Assembly: GCA_015661645.1 (NCBI GenBank)
Contig: DQVR01000040.1
Span: 1 to 15,785, forward strand
Length of the DNA stretch: 15,785 nucleotides
Direction of reading: 5' to 3'
Source of the DNA: Pyrodictium delaneyi
Lineage (GTDB): Archaea; Thermoproteota; Thermoprotei_A; Sulfolobales; Pyrodictiaceae
In this document: positions 1-7,329 of the stretch, piece after piece
How the letters are laid out: each line of letters begins with the position of its first letter
How positions within the stretch are numbered: position 1 is the stretch's first letter
Position numbers and translations under genes: made by a program
The notes under the pieces: model-generated
Database searches by the model: none
Seen by the model: the letters and a program-made list of their open reading frames with translations, nothing else
What the model was told of the DNA's origin: nothing

Positions 1-143
1 GGATGACCCCGGGTATCCGTTCCAAGCCCCGCAGACGGGGCACAGCTCTACGCTGTACCCTTAGAGCCCGCCGTGGATTACAATCCATGGACAATGGGTG
101 CCGTAGTCAACGTGTTCCTACCCGGTTCCGGCATCCATGCTGC

Positions 144-665
144 TTACTCTGTGACTGCCACGTACTCCGGTAGCCAGGTCAGGAGCTCCTCGATTACCTG
201 GTCTGGGTCGCTTATCTCCTCGACTTCCTCCTCCTCGCCAGATATTATGCCCTGGAGCGCATGCAGTATAGCGGACAGCGTCAGTGTGTAGGACTCCTTC
301 ATTAGGCGCGAGAGCTTATTAGCTGCATCCGCAACACGCTTCCACGCAGCCTCAGCCTCGAGAGCGACACAGAAGTCGTCTGGCTCTTCGGCACCGAAGT
401 GGCACGCTAGGTACAGCTTCTCAGTTATCTTAACGCCTACTATGCGTGAGCTTCTGTACTCTTCGCTGTCTACTACCGCATGGCCTAGGCCCTTCTCTAC
501 TATCTCGCGCAGCGGCAGCTTCGAGAGGGGCGGGCCCTGGATACTTCCACGCAGTCTTATACCACGCAGCGGCTCAAGCGCGTTATAGACGTCATCGTAC
601 TTGACCGATACCTGCATGGACAACGAGGTCTCCCCCATGGTTTTACATTTAGCCCTCTCCGGCAC
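144..665 (-). CDS. Unassigned 173-residue protein
   Basis: I do not recognise this family. The protein has an N-terminal basic/hydrophobic half (LRGIRLRGSIQGPPLSKLPL, then a VGVKITEKLYLACHFG strand region), a helical middle (AAWKRVADAANKLSRLM) and an acidic stretch GEEEEVEEISDPDQ near residue 150. No signal peptide or membrane segment is visible. A TATA element at 691-706 predicts transcription starting near 672, which suits the GTG at 665 with a very short leader. ATG codons at 638 and 617 are alternatives; the one at 617 has a purine-rich GGGGGAG upstream. The gene lies directly behind the RNA methyltransferase on the same strand but appears to have its own promoter. It is probably a soluble cytoplasmic protein. 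Coding status is likely; function is unknown. Confidence 0.7.
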   Translation of the reverse strand: MPERAKCKTMGETSLSMQVSVKYDDVYNALEPLRGIRLRGSIQGPPLSKLPLREIVEKGLGHAVVDSEEYRSSRIVGVKITEKLYLACHFGAEEPDDFCVALEAEAAWKRVADAANKLSRLMKESYTLTLSAILHALQGIISGEEEEVEEISDPDQVIEELLTWLPEYVAVTE

Positions 666-690
666 CAGTAGTGTCTAGAGCCCCGGATAC

Positions 691-706
691 ACGGATTTAT
701 ACTATA
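691..706 (-). promoter_or_regulatory. TATA-box promoter of the 173-residue protein gene
   Basis: On the minus strand the sequence reads TATAGTATAAATCCGT, a good archaeal TATA box. It sits about 26 bases before a predicted transcription start near 672 and overlaps the last bases of the methyltransferase gene. Confidence 0.55.
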
Positions 707-1973
707 GCTTAGCTAGCTTGGCTATAAAGAAGCCCTGCGTCGCATGCAGGTGTGGTAGTAGGCGCTGGCTCCGAGGTAAGCGGCGTGGCTTCTCACCTAG
801 CACTGGCTCGGGTTCCACGATCTCGACGTCGCTATGGCGTTCAAACAGCCTTCTTATGACCCATATTGTCTCGCTGCGCGTTAGGGTACAGACACTGTAC
901 ACCATGGTGCTGCCAGGCGGCGCTGCCTCGACCACAGCTGAGGTTATGCGAAGCTGAAGCCTGCGAAAGTAGTGTACGTCCCCACGCGTGAGCCAGAGCT
1001 TTACCTCGGGCTCATACTGGAGCCGGCCCACGTCGCTGCAAGGCGGGTCTACAACTGCTACGCCAAACCCGCGTAGGTACGGCTGCCGCGCATCTCCGGC
1101 TACGAGGTCAACCAGGTGGCCGACAGCCAGTCGGCCTAGCGTCCTCTTGGCTTCTCCTATGCGCTCAAGCTTAACATCGCCTGCTACCACGTAGCGAGCC
1201 CCAAGCCAGGCCATGTGGCTTGCCTTCACCGCTGCGCCAGCTGTGGGGTCTACTGCTATCCTGCCCTGAGGTCGAGCAACCCAAGAAACTAGTGCCGAGG
1301 CCTTGTCTTGTAGCATGTAGAGGCCCTTCTGATACTCCTCCGTGCGCGTCGCCTTCGTGTCGCCCGACACTATACGGGCCATGTCTGGCAGGTCTCTATC
1401 GGGCTCTATCTCGACTCCCTGGCTCCGGAGTCTCCCTCGGAGCCACTCGATGTCTACCCCGGGCTTCACGCGTATCCAGCGCACGGGGTCCCTATTCAGC
1501 GCTTCTAGTAGCCTGGGCAGCTCTGGTATCTCTGCCCCCAGGAGTTCCTCTACCATCCAGCGGGGAAAGCTGTAGAGTACGCTGAGCCTCTCGATTCCGC
1601 CGAGACCGCGCACGAACTCCCGCGGCTCTGCGCCCCTCAGCTCGAGTATCTTGTCAACATCCAGCCCAGCTCTGGGGGCTAGCTTCCGCGCTCTACTGGG
1701 CTTGAGCTTGCCGCTAACCGCCTCATAGGCTAGCGTCCTGGCGAGCATCCAGCGCGTAGAGTGGCTCGGAGGCCCATACCCCAGGCTCTCAAGGACTTTG
1801 TCAAGGAGCATGTAGTTGCGCGCCACGCCAAGGGTAAGCACCCTTACTATCGGCTTCATGTAGTCTAGCTCTGGGTTCCGAGCAAAGAACCTCGCCGCCG
1901 TGTCGCGTAGCGAAGCGCGGCGGCGCACAGTTTCTGAAAGTATTCTTGCTGCAACCTCCTCTGGAAGCACCAT
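702..1973 (-). CDS. NSUN/RsmB-type RNA (cytosine-C5) methyltransferase
   Basis: This is a SAM-dependent RNA m5C methyltransferase of the NOL1/NOP2/Sun family, acting on tRNA or rRNA in the cytoplasm. From the start chosen here (ATG at 1973, 423 residues), the N-terminal part resembles a NusB-like helical domain. It is followed by the RNA-binding linker typical of the family (RWIRVKPGVD and later YMLQDKASAL). Both family cysteines are present: DPPCS (Cys about 312, motif IV) and VYSVCTL (Cys about 361, motif VI). The C-terminal motif LPHLHATQGFFIAKL also fits. Motif I is unusual: DPTAGAAVKAS replaces the common AAPGGKT, so only the lysine is retained. The frame stays open up to a GTG at 2102, but those 43 extra residues have no clear Shine-Dalgarno site and cover the probable promoter. 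The exact RNA target cannot be read from sequence. Confidence 0.85.
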   Translation of the reverse strand: MVLPEEVAARILSETVRRRASLRDTAARFFARNPELDYMKPIVRVLTLGVARNYMLLDKVLESLGYGPPSHSTRWMLARTLAYEAVSGKLKPSRARKLAPRAGLDVDKILELRGAEPREFVRGLGGIERLSVLYSFPRWMVEELLGAEIPELPRLLEALNRDPVRWIRVKPGVDIEWLRGRLRSQGVEIEPDRDLPDMARIVSGDTKATRTEEYQKGLYMLQDKASALVSWVARPQGRIAVDPTAGAAVKASHMAWLGARYVVAGDVKLERIGEAKRTLGRLAVGHLVDLVAGDARQPYLRGFGVAVVDPPCSDVGRLQYEPEVKLWLTRGDVHYFRRLQLRITSAVVEAAPPGSTMVYSVCTLTRSETIWVIRRLFERHSDVEIVEPEPVLGEKPRRLPRSQRLLPHLHATQGFFIAKLAKL

Positions 1974-2057
1974 GGGTGGCCACCGGGGCCCTTGGACACC
2001 GCCAGTGCCTCGTGCAGGTGGAAGTCCTACGTAACACACATAAGCAAGGGCTCCCGG

Positions 2058-2072
2058 CATATCTAAAAGACT
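2058..2072. promoter_or_regulatory. Probable shared promoter of methyltransferase and membrane-protein genes
   Basis: An A/T-rich core around catatctaaaagac lies between two divergent genes. Read on the plus strand it would give a transcript starting about 35 bases before the ATG at 2124. Read on the minus strand it would start transcription about 60 bases before the ATG at 1973. This is inferred from position and base composition only. Confidence 0.35.
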
Positions 2073-2123
2073 ATCCACGCGGCTGCACGCGCTACACTCC
2101 ACTGTAAGGAGGCGTGGTGGACA

Positions 2124-2474
2124 ATGGCTGCTGCAAGGCTACAGCAGGGCAGCAAGCGACTGGCCTGGGCCCTTCTAGCCCTTGTAGGCTACATACTGAG
2201 CCCGCTCTCATGGTGGAACGACGTCTTCGTAAACGTACCAATAGCCCTCACTACTGCATGGCTGCTCAACACGCTGCTCGGCGTTAACAAGGCTGTGGGC
2301 TTCTACATAGGCTACATGGCTTCTAATATCCTGGGCCTCTATCTACTTGCTCTCGGCGTTAGCGGAGCAGCAGCCAAGCGGATCGACCGCCAGACACTGG
2401 CCAAGATAATGGTTATGGGGGCTATCTACACGCTAGCCGCCATGCTCGTCCTCGGTAGGCTTGGCCTTCTCTAG
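2124..2474 (+). CDS. Small four-helix membrane protein, unassigned
   Basis: The 116 residues contain four likely membrane segments: about 12-30, 33-52, 55-80 and 92-114. Between the first two is a Trp-rich motif, SPLSWWNDVFVNVPIA, which looks like a conserved, possibly functional loop. A Shine-Dalgarno site GGAGG at 2108-2112 with 11-base spacing fixes the ATG start. The gene is divergent from the RNA methyltransferase, and its last 42 bases overlap the convergent end of the nitrilase-family gene. I see no transporter or enzyme signature, so the role in the membrane is unknown. The expression signal and clear helices make it very likely a real gene. Confidence 0.8.
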   Translation: MAAARLQQGSKRLAWALLALVGYILSPLSWWNDVFVNVPIALTTAWLLNTLLGVNKAVGFYIGYMASNILGLYLLALGVSGAAAKRIDRQTLAKIMVMGAIYTLAAMLVLGRLGLL

Positions 2475-3275
2475 AGCCAGCTCCATAGCCTGCCTAGCTA
2501 CGGGCTGTAGCTCGAGAAGCGGTAGCGCCTTCCGCACACCACGCAGGTAGTCTATGTCAACCACTGCCTCAATATAGGCCTCCCGTGCCCCCGCGTCAAC
2601 AGCGACAAAGCCCAGAGGATCTACCAGCATGCTCCGCCCCACGAAGTCGGGACCGGTCATCGAGGCTACTGCCAAGTAGACAGTGTTCTCTGACGCCCTA
2701 GCCTGCGCTAGGAAGCGGAGCTGCTCCTCCTTACCCGGCCCCCGGTACCAGGCAGCAGGCACCAAGACTAGCTCAGCACCCTGGAGGGCGAGGCCCCGAG
2801 CCATCTCGGGGAACCGTAGCTCGAAACACACGATAGCACCCACACGGAGCCCAGCCACCTCAACTAGCCTAGGCGGGCCACCGCCGCGGCACAGTACATC
2901 CGACTCCCGGTAGCCCAGGGCATCAAAGAGCACAACCTTCCGGTGGACAACCTCCACTCTACCACTAGGCCGCGCCACGACCACAGAGCTGTAGACGCAG
3001 CCATCACTCCTCTCGAGGAAGCCCGAAAACACGTAGACACCGTACTCCGCCGCAGCCCACTCTAGGGCCCCGGCGAAGACGCTCTCCTCAAGGCTCTCAG
3101 CTCTCCCCCGTAGCTCCTCCGCTGGGACACCCGCCGGGTAGACGTTAGCATACTCGGGGAGCAGGACCACATCCGCCCCGACACGTGCACGGCTAAGCAG
3201 CTCCTTGACGCGCACACCGCTTTCCCTAGGGCTACGGCCTGGCGTATACTGGAGAAGACCAACCCTAACCCACAA
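2433..3275 (-). CDS. Carbon-nitrogen hydrolase (nitrilase superfamily)
   Basis: This cytoplasmic amidase/nitrilase-type enzyme hydrolyses a non-peptide C-N bond through a Glu-Lys-Cys triad. All three residues are visible, numbered from the TTG start: Glu41 in LLPEYAN, Lys113 in VVHRKVVLFD and Cys150 in AIVCFELRFPE. The length of about 280 residues suits the family, and the fold should be the usual alpha-beta-beta-alpha sandwich. I chose the TTG at 3275 because MWVRVGLLQYTP is the typical first strand and GGTGGG lies five bases upstream; the frame remains open to 3311 without a good signal. The closest named groups are omega-amidase and N-carbamoyl or aliphatic amidases, but the substrate cannot be told. 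The 3' end overlaps the convergent membrane-protein gene by 42 bases. Confidence 0.88.
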   Translation of the reverse strand: MWVRVGLLQYTPGRSPRESGVRVKELLSRARVGADVVLLPEYANVYPAGVPAEELRGRAESLEESVFAGALEWAAAEYGVYVFSGFLERSDGCVYSSVVVARPSGRVEVVHRKVVLFDALGYRESDVLCRGGGPPRLVEVAGLRVGAIVCFELRFPEMARGLALQGAELVLVPAAWYRGPGKEEQLRFLAQARASENTVYLAVASMTGPDFVGRSMLVDPLGFVAVDAGAREAYIEAVVDIDYLRGVRKALPLLELQPVARQAMELALEKAKPTEDEHGG

Positions 3276-3681
3276 TGTAACCCACCAACACGCCTCTATC
3301 GACACAACCACGGCTAGACACGGCTATAGGACCTACCTAGAACCGTTCCCTGGATTCCTCCATACCGGAAGCCTCATAGAGATAACAACCAACACCCAGA
3401 TCGTGGATAGCATCTAAGAGGCCAAACACGGTGACACGACAAGACCACTACATACGGCCTGGCCGAAGCATTCTGGCTCTGGAGGGGCTTCCAGGCGTTA
3501 ATGACAAGCCTTAAGCGTGGAGAACCCGTTATTAAGCCTGGGGAACAGGTAAACGGCTCCAGACGTGTGACAGGTTTCTCCCCCGCCTTTTGTGGGGTAC
3601 ACCGCCAGGCACCCACAACGAGATACTAGAGGACACTGAAAAGGTAGGTCTAGGGTAGTACCAGTTCTACAGAGCATAAAA

Positions 3682-3693
3682 GGCGTATATAAA
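3682..3693 (+). promoter_or_regulatory. Strong TATA-like element without an assigned gene
   Basis: The string cgtatataaaga matches the archaeal TATA consensus well. It would direct a transcript starting near 3714 that contains only the short frame ending at 3830. It may drive a small RNA or be the leftover promoter of a lost gene. Confidence 0.35.
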
Positions 3694-4191
3694 GATCAAG
3701 ACTATATACAACTGTACAGCTCTACTTCGACACACCAGCCTCAGCCGCTACACTAGAACAACTAATAGCCATGAGCGCCAAGAAGTTCGTAGTCCACGTC
3801 AACGCTGGCGCTATACACCCCCGAGCGTAAGGCTATACAACATAGCAGTGTCAACATGGGGGCATAAGAGAGGAGGAAACCAGCTACAACTATCTACACC
3901 CATGCACTACACCGACACCCGACCAAAGAATAACCAGAATTCTGCAGCACAAGCTGCACCGCACAGCCTAGCGCCCAGGAGTAAAAGCTACACACAGACA
4001 GTGTATGACCGCTGATACTATCTTTCTTCTGTGAAACACAAGGCGGGGTCCGGAGGTGAGGTACACTACCAACGAGATTCCCAGCCGTGAACATAAGATA
4101 ACACTGTGCTAATAACCATAACAACCATGTATAGGAGGGTTGACCGGATATATCGCACGCTATAAAAACGAGTTACACAGAGAGATGTAAA

Positions 4192-4257
4192 ATGACGCGT
4201 AAAGTGGAACGTACACGGAAACAAAGATATAAGAATAGAAGAAGACAGCAGCTATAA
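4192..4257 (+). CDS. Possible leaderless 21-residue basic peptide
   Basis: A short frame starts MTRKVERTRKQR and ends RRRQQL, with about half its residues Arg or Lys. A TATA element, gctataaaaac, is centred near 4164, exactly the 26-28 bases before the ATG expected for a leaderless archaeal transcript. There is no Shine-Dalgarno site. The frame is convergent with the surface-protein gene. A chance short frame in AT-rich DNA can look like this, so the call rests on promoter spacing and extreme composition only. Confidence 0.25.
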   Translation: MTRKVERTRKQRYKNRRRQQL

Positions 4258-4346
4258 GAGCCCTACCAGAAGTCTATGTCTACCCTACGTTACTAGACTA
4301 ACGTTACACTCAGAGCCTAAAGCCATCGCAGCCTTATTTAGGATTT

Positions 4347-7049
4347 CTAACGACGTACTAGCATTATAACAAGTGCTACTATGATTAATATTACTATCAC
4401 ACCCGCCATCCAGTTTTTAGGAGCAAACTTCGTGGCTGTTATTGTCGTTGTAGTTACCTTTTCTATAGTCTCCGTAATAGTGTGAAATAATGTTGTAGTT
4501 TCTTCTTTTGTTAGTGTAATTGTAGTAGGCCTTGCTACAGTCTCTGTAGCTGTTTTTATTACTGTGGTTGTAATACTCTTTGTATCTGTTTTCGAAATGA
4601 TTAAGGTTTTCGTCTTAGCTTTTGTGACCGTAACCGGCATAGTAACAGGCACAGTTACAGTTTTAGTAACCGTAGTAGTAATACTAGTGGTTAGGGTTTT
4701 CGTTGTTGTAATAGTTTCCGTAATGGGTACGCCAATAACCCTATCGGTCGGAAGTAGGGGTAGAGAATTAAGGTCTACCTCTACACTGAGTGAGTCAAGA
4801 TATATCCTTGGTAAAGCTGAAACGTAGTATGGAAGCCCTGCGTCACCCCAAGTATCCATCCATACTATGAGCATGAATTTCGTGCCCACGCCCAGTAGTT
4901 GCAGAGTCTCTAAAGGCAACCTGATTTCCACAAAATCTCCGAAGTACCCTAGGTTAAGGGTTTCCATCCCAATTATACGAGGAATGGACATTGGCAAGTC
5001 TATTCTATCATCAGATGTCCGCATGTCTAGATCTCTATCAAATGATAATGCTAATCTGCTCTGAACGGTATACGGCTTATCACAGAACTCCAGCGCTATA
5101 TACAAATACTTATCATCGCGGGCTATGTACATGCTTCTGATAGCACTCCCCAGAATGGGGTTCCTATCCACGCAACTGCTTCTCGTTACGTTGAGTGTGT
5201 ACTCAGAGTTAGCAAGCCAGTCGCTGATATCACCATCAATAACTATTCTTCCCGTAAAGATTTCATATAGATCATTTACACCATCTCGATCCATATCAGC
5301 TAAATAGGGATCAGTTCCATAAACTATCTCAACCCAATCTGGTACTAAGTCACGATCCCTATCCCGGTATTTTACTTTATATATCTCGTCCAGAAGACTT
5401 TCTACATGGAATTCAGCACCACTATAGTTACCCGCTTTTAAGAGCATGTAGGCTGTCCAGAGTTCACTGCGAAGACTAGACACATCTATAGCCTTTGACA
5501 ACGCGTTAATCATCTTCTTAGCCGCGATTAACTTGCCTAATATTCTCGGGTAGGTACCATTAATAAAGGCTTCGACCTCGGCTACCGATAGGTTTAGATG
5601 CGCATATCTAGTATAGAATTCAAAGAAGTCGGTAGATTTACCACCGGTGAGGTTGTTGAGAGCATTAATTAGTTCATCTTTCGTAAGTGAATTCGTCTGA
5701 GGAAGGCTTTGAAGTAGATCACTGATTATGCTTTGATAAAGATTCCTATTAAATGGATACAGTGCAAACTCTGGGTCGCTTTTCCAGGCGACATACTCCA
5801 GGTAAACCATGTGTATCGTATCGGGTGCAAGCGTAAAGTATTCACGTATAAAGTCCAGATAGGAATAGAAGTAGTCATACCACTTACCACGTTCAACAAA
5901 CTCTTTCAGCATTAGCTTATTTAGTTTAAAGTTTCTAACTTCATCAAAGTGCTTAGACATATCAATACCAAACTCTTTATCTAGAATGGCTGCTACTTCT
6001 CTATCGGAGACTAACTGCCATTTCCTGCCGGCCACGGCTAGGCCGTGAAGCTTATATATGTTGAGCAAGCCCCCACTTTCATTCCGTAGTATACTATCCA
6101 AATAGAACATAGCCAGAGGCGCATAAACATACTTCACGTAGACTAGGCCACCCCAATGAGTCCCCATAAATGTTCTCCTTTCATCGAAAGATCGTAGATA
6201 GATGAGATATCTTGGCACTATTAGAGAGCCATTGTAAATAGGGTTACCAGTAACTATGGAGGCAGCAACATATCCCAGATAGTCTTGCATACCCTTATAC
6301 CATATAGGCGCAGTTACATTTTCAAATTCAAGATTATAAACACCATTTAGCCATATTGGAGCATAATGGTGCAATATATGCCCAATACGCCAAATCATGT
6401 CATCGTGAAAGACGCCTAAACTGTCAGCAAGCTTCATATCAGTAATGTACTTCTGATCTGGCTCCGCGCCTTCCGGCAAGGTCTTTCTTAGCTGATACAT
6501 GTATATATAGTCGAGAGGAGGTAGTTCTAGGAGCTTTGACATAACATGAATCCCACGCGCGACAATATCGACTTTGTATTGTGCACTCAAGTAAATATCA
6601 TATGTTCCATCATATGTTGCGAAATTAACAGTATCACTTATCAATAGCTTTGAAGCGAAAAGAGGAAAGTAAACTATAGTGCCGTCTGCTGTACTTTTAG
6701 CAAGTTTGTAGAGCTTACCCGCAAAGAAGGGCGAGTGTATAAAGAGGTTATAATTATCGAAAAATAGCAAATCTCTTGTACGCTGAGAATAAGATGCAAT
6801 TACAAACCAATCTTTTAGGATACCATCTAATCTAATGACGATGGATTCGGGCTTAAAATTCATCGGTCTAAAGAACACCATTTTAGGCCACAACTGTACA
6901 TAATCCTTTCCTACATCAACCATTAACACTCTCTTGGGCAGGTACCCACCTTCACCCGGCGAGTAGTACCACACAAGCTTTGGAAATGTATAATTAAACC
7001 ATACCCATTCTTTACCAGAGGTATTCAGAAAATCCACGGTAACGATCAT
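4347..7049 (-). CDS. Large cell-surface protein: degenerate gluzincin, CBM9-like domain, Thr stalk, membrane anchor
   Basis: Numbered from the ATG at 7049 (900 residues). Residues 1-300 resemble the beta domain and catalytic domain of M61/M1 metallopeptidases, but the HExxH site reads HILHH (224-228) and the downstream Trp-Glu-Gly reads WYKGM (250-254), so both glutamates are absent. A helical part follows, including FFEFYTRYAHLN near 475. Asp-rich calcium-type repeats lie at 561-598 (RDRDRDLVPDW, then DMDRDGVND). A CBM9/DOMON-like beta domain beginning VIDGDISDW covers 604-752. Residues 776-873 are a Thr-rich stalk, 881-898 a membrane helix ending in RR. This frame has no signal peptide of its own; the preceding minus-strand frame supplies it. 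The protein probably sits on the outer surface attached by its C-terminus. Peptidase ancestry is an inference; surface anchoring is well supported. Confidence 0.75.
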   Translation of the reverse strand: MIVTVDFLNTSGKEWVWFNYTFPKLVWYYSPGEGGYLPKRVLMVDVGKDYVQLWPKMVFFRPMNFKPESIVIRLDGILKDWFVIASYSQRTRDLLFFDNYNLFIHSPFFAGKLYKLAKSTADGTIVYFPLFASKLLISDTVNFATYDGTYDIYLSAQYKVDIVARGIHVMSKLLELPPLDYIYMYQLRKTLPEGAEPDQKYITDMKLADSLGVFHDDMIWRIGHILHHYAPIWLNGVYNLEFENVTAPIWYKGMQDYLGYVAASIVTGNPIYNGSLIVPRYLIYLRSFDERRTFMGTHWGGLVYVKYVYAPLAMFYLDSILRNESGGLLNIYKLHGLAVAGRKWQLVSDREVAAILDKEFGIDMSKHFDEVRNFKLNKLMLKEFVERGKWYDYFYSYLDFIREYFTLAPDTIHMVYLEYVAWKSDPEFALYPFNRNLYQSIISDLLQSLPQTNSLTKDELINALNNLTGGKSTDFFEFYTRYAHLNLSVAEVEAFINGTYPRILGKLIAAKKMINALSKAIDVSSLRSELWTAYMLLKAGNYSGAEFHVESLLDEIYKVKYRDRDRDLVPDWVEIVYGTDPYLADMDRDGVNDLYEIFTGRIVIDGDISDWLANSEYTLNVTRSSCVDRNPILGSAIRSMYIARDDKYLYIALEFCDKPYTVQSRLALSFDRDLDMRTSDDRIDLPMSIPRIIGMETLNLGYFGDFVEIRLPLETLQLLGVGTKFMLIVWMDTWGDAGLPYYVSALPRIYLDSLSVEVDLNSLPLLPTDRVIGVPITETITTTKTLTTSITTTVTKTVTVPVTMPVTVTKAKTKTLIISKTDTKSITTTVIKTATETVARPTTITLTKEETTTLFHTITETIEKVTTTTITATKFAPKNWMAGVIVILIIVALVIMLVRR
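4431..4724 (-). repeat. Thr-rich low-complexity stalk region of the surface protein
   Basis: About 98 codons encode short Thr/Val/Ile/Lys blocks such as TETITTTKTLTTSITTT and VTVPVTMPVTVTK. In archaeal S-layer-associated proteins, such stretches next to a C-terminal membrane helix are usually glycosylated spacers that lift the ectodomain away from the membrane. The DNA is correspondingly repetitive (act/aca/gta/gtt) but has no exact tandem unit. Confidence 0.7.
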
Positions 7050-7329
7050 AGCTATAAGGAACGTTAGATTCTGTTATTTCTACTACATCCTTCATATACT
7101 TTCCTATGGAAAACACTACCTCTCTGGCATTGTATGTATGAAACTTGACCAGGATCCATCCACCTTTACTAGGAGTTATGTGGAGTACATACTCTACGTC
7201 AGCAATAGGTGGAGATACTATTGACGAACTGGACGACCAGCTGTCAATGGCGGAGATATATTGAACTATTAAGATTATGACAGGAATAAGTGCCAGCCAT
7301 ACCTTAGCGTAACTATTTCCGAGAATCAC
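7012..7329 (-). CDS. N-terminal signal-peptide part of the surface protein (frame-shifted from the rest)
   Basis: The 105 residues start MILGNSYAK followed by the hydrophobic core VWLALIPVIILIVQYISA, a clear secretion signal, then a Ser-rich linker and beta strands (VEYVLHITP, GWILVKFHT). The frame ends at 7012, overlapping the 900-residue frame by 38 bases. Dropping one T from the TTTT run (7029-7032 on the plus strand) would join the two as YRGF-LNTSGKEW without interruption. The start is well supported: a TATA box at 7364-7374 and GGTGAT at 7336-7341, six bases before the GTG. The likeliest reading is one protein of about 1,000 residues broken by a +1 shift through mutation, sequencing error or recoding. 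A separate small secreted protein is less likely because the partner frame lacks a signal. Confidence 0.7.
   Translation of the reverse strand: MILGNSYAKVWLALIPVIILIVQYISAIDSWSSSSSIVSPPIADVEYVLHITPSKGGWILVKFHTYNAREVVFSIGKYMKDVVEITESNVPYSYDRYRGFSEYLW

Larger units (their letters stand above)
3312..4346. other. Gene-poor kilobase with possible decayed frames and TATA sites
   Basis: No convincing full-length gene lies here on either strand. A plus-strand frame from 3435 to 3629 is open without an early start and contains two 7-residue repeats encoded by 21-base units at 3511-3525 and 3532-3546. A second plus-strand frame (about 3696-3830, internal ATG at 3771, ending in VVHVNAGAIHPRA) follows a strong TATA-like site. 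These look like remnants or tiny genes. I could not assign them to a known transposase or other family, and I saw no tRNA or CRISPR here. Confidence 0.4.

Noticed and set aside
1..57. Minus-strand frame encoding a CPVCG zinc-ribbon-like motif at the left edge
   Set aside because: An in-frame TAA lies immediately upstream and no ATG, GTG or TTG start is available before the window edge, so coding is not supported. The plus-strand frame ending in a stop at 62-64 is equally ambiguous.
520..540. ggcgggccc string matching part of the tRNA-Arg acceptor stem as an attachment site
   Set aside because: It is inside a protein-coding gene, is only nine bases long and GC-rich, and does not continue into the tRNA sequence.
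3894..4124. Minus-strand 76-codon frame in the gene-poor region
   Set aside because: Composition is not protein-like (rich in Cys, Ser, Gly without pattern) and no start signal is present. The same holds for the minus-strand frame at 3374-3616.
4431..4724. Repetitive act/gtt DNA considered as a CRISPR or satellite repeat
   Set aside because: There are no identical units or regular spacers. The repetition is explained by the Thr-rich coding region.
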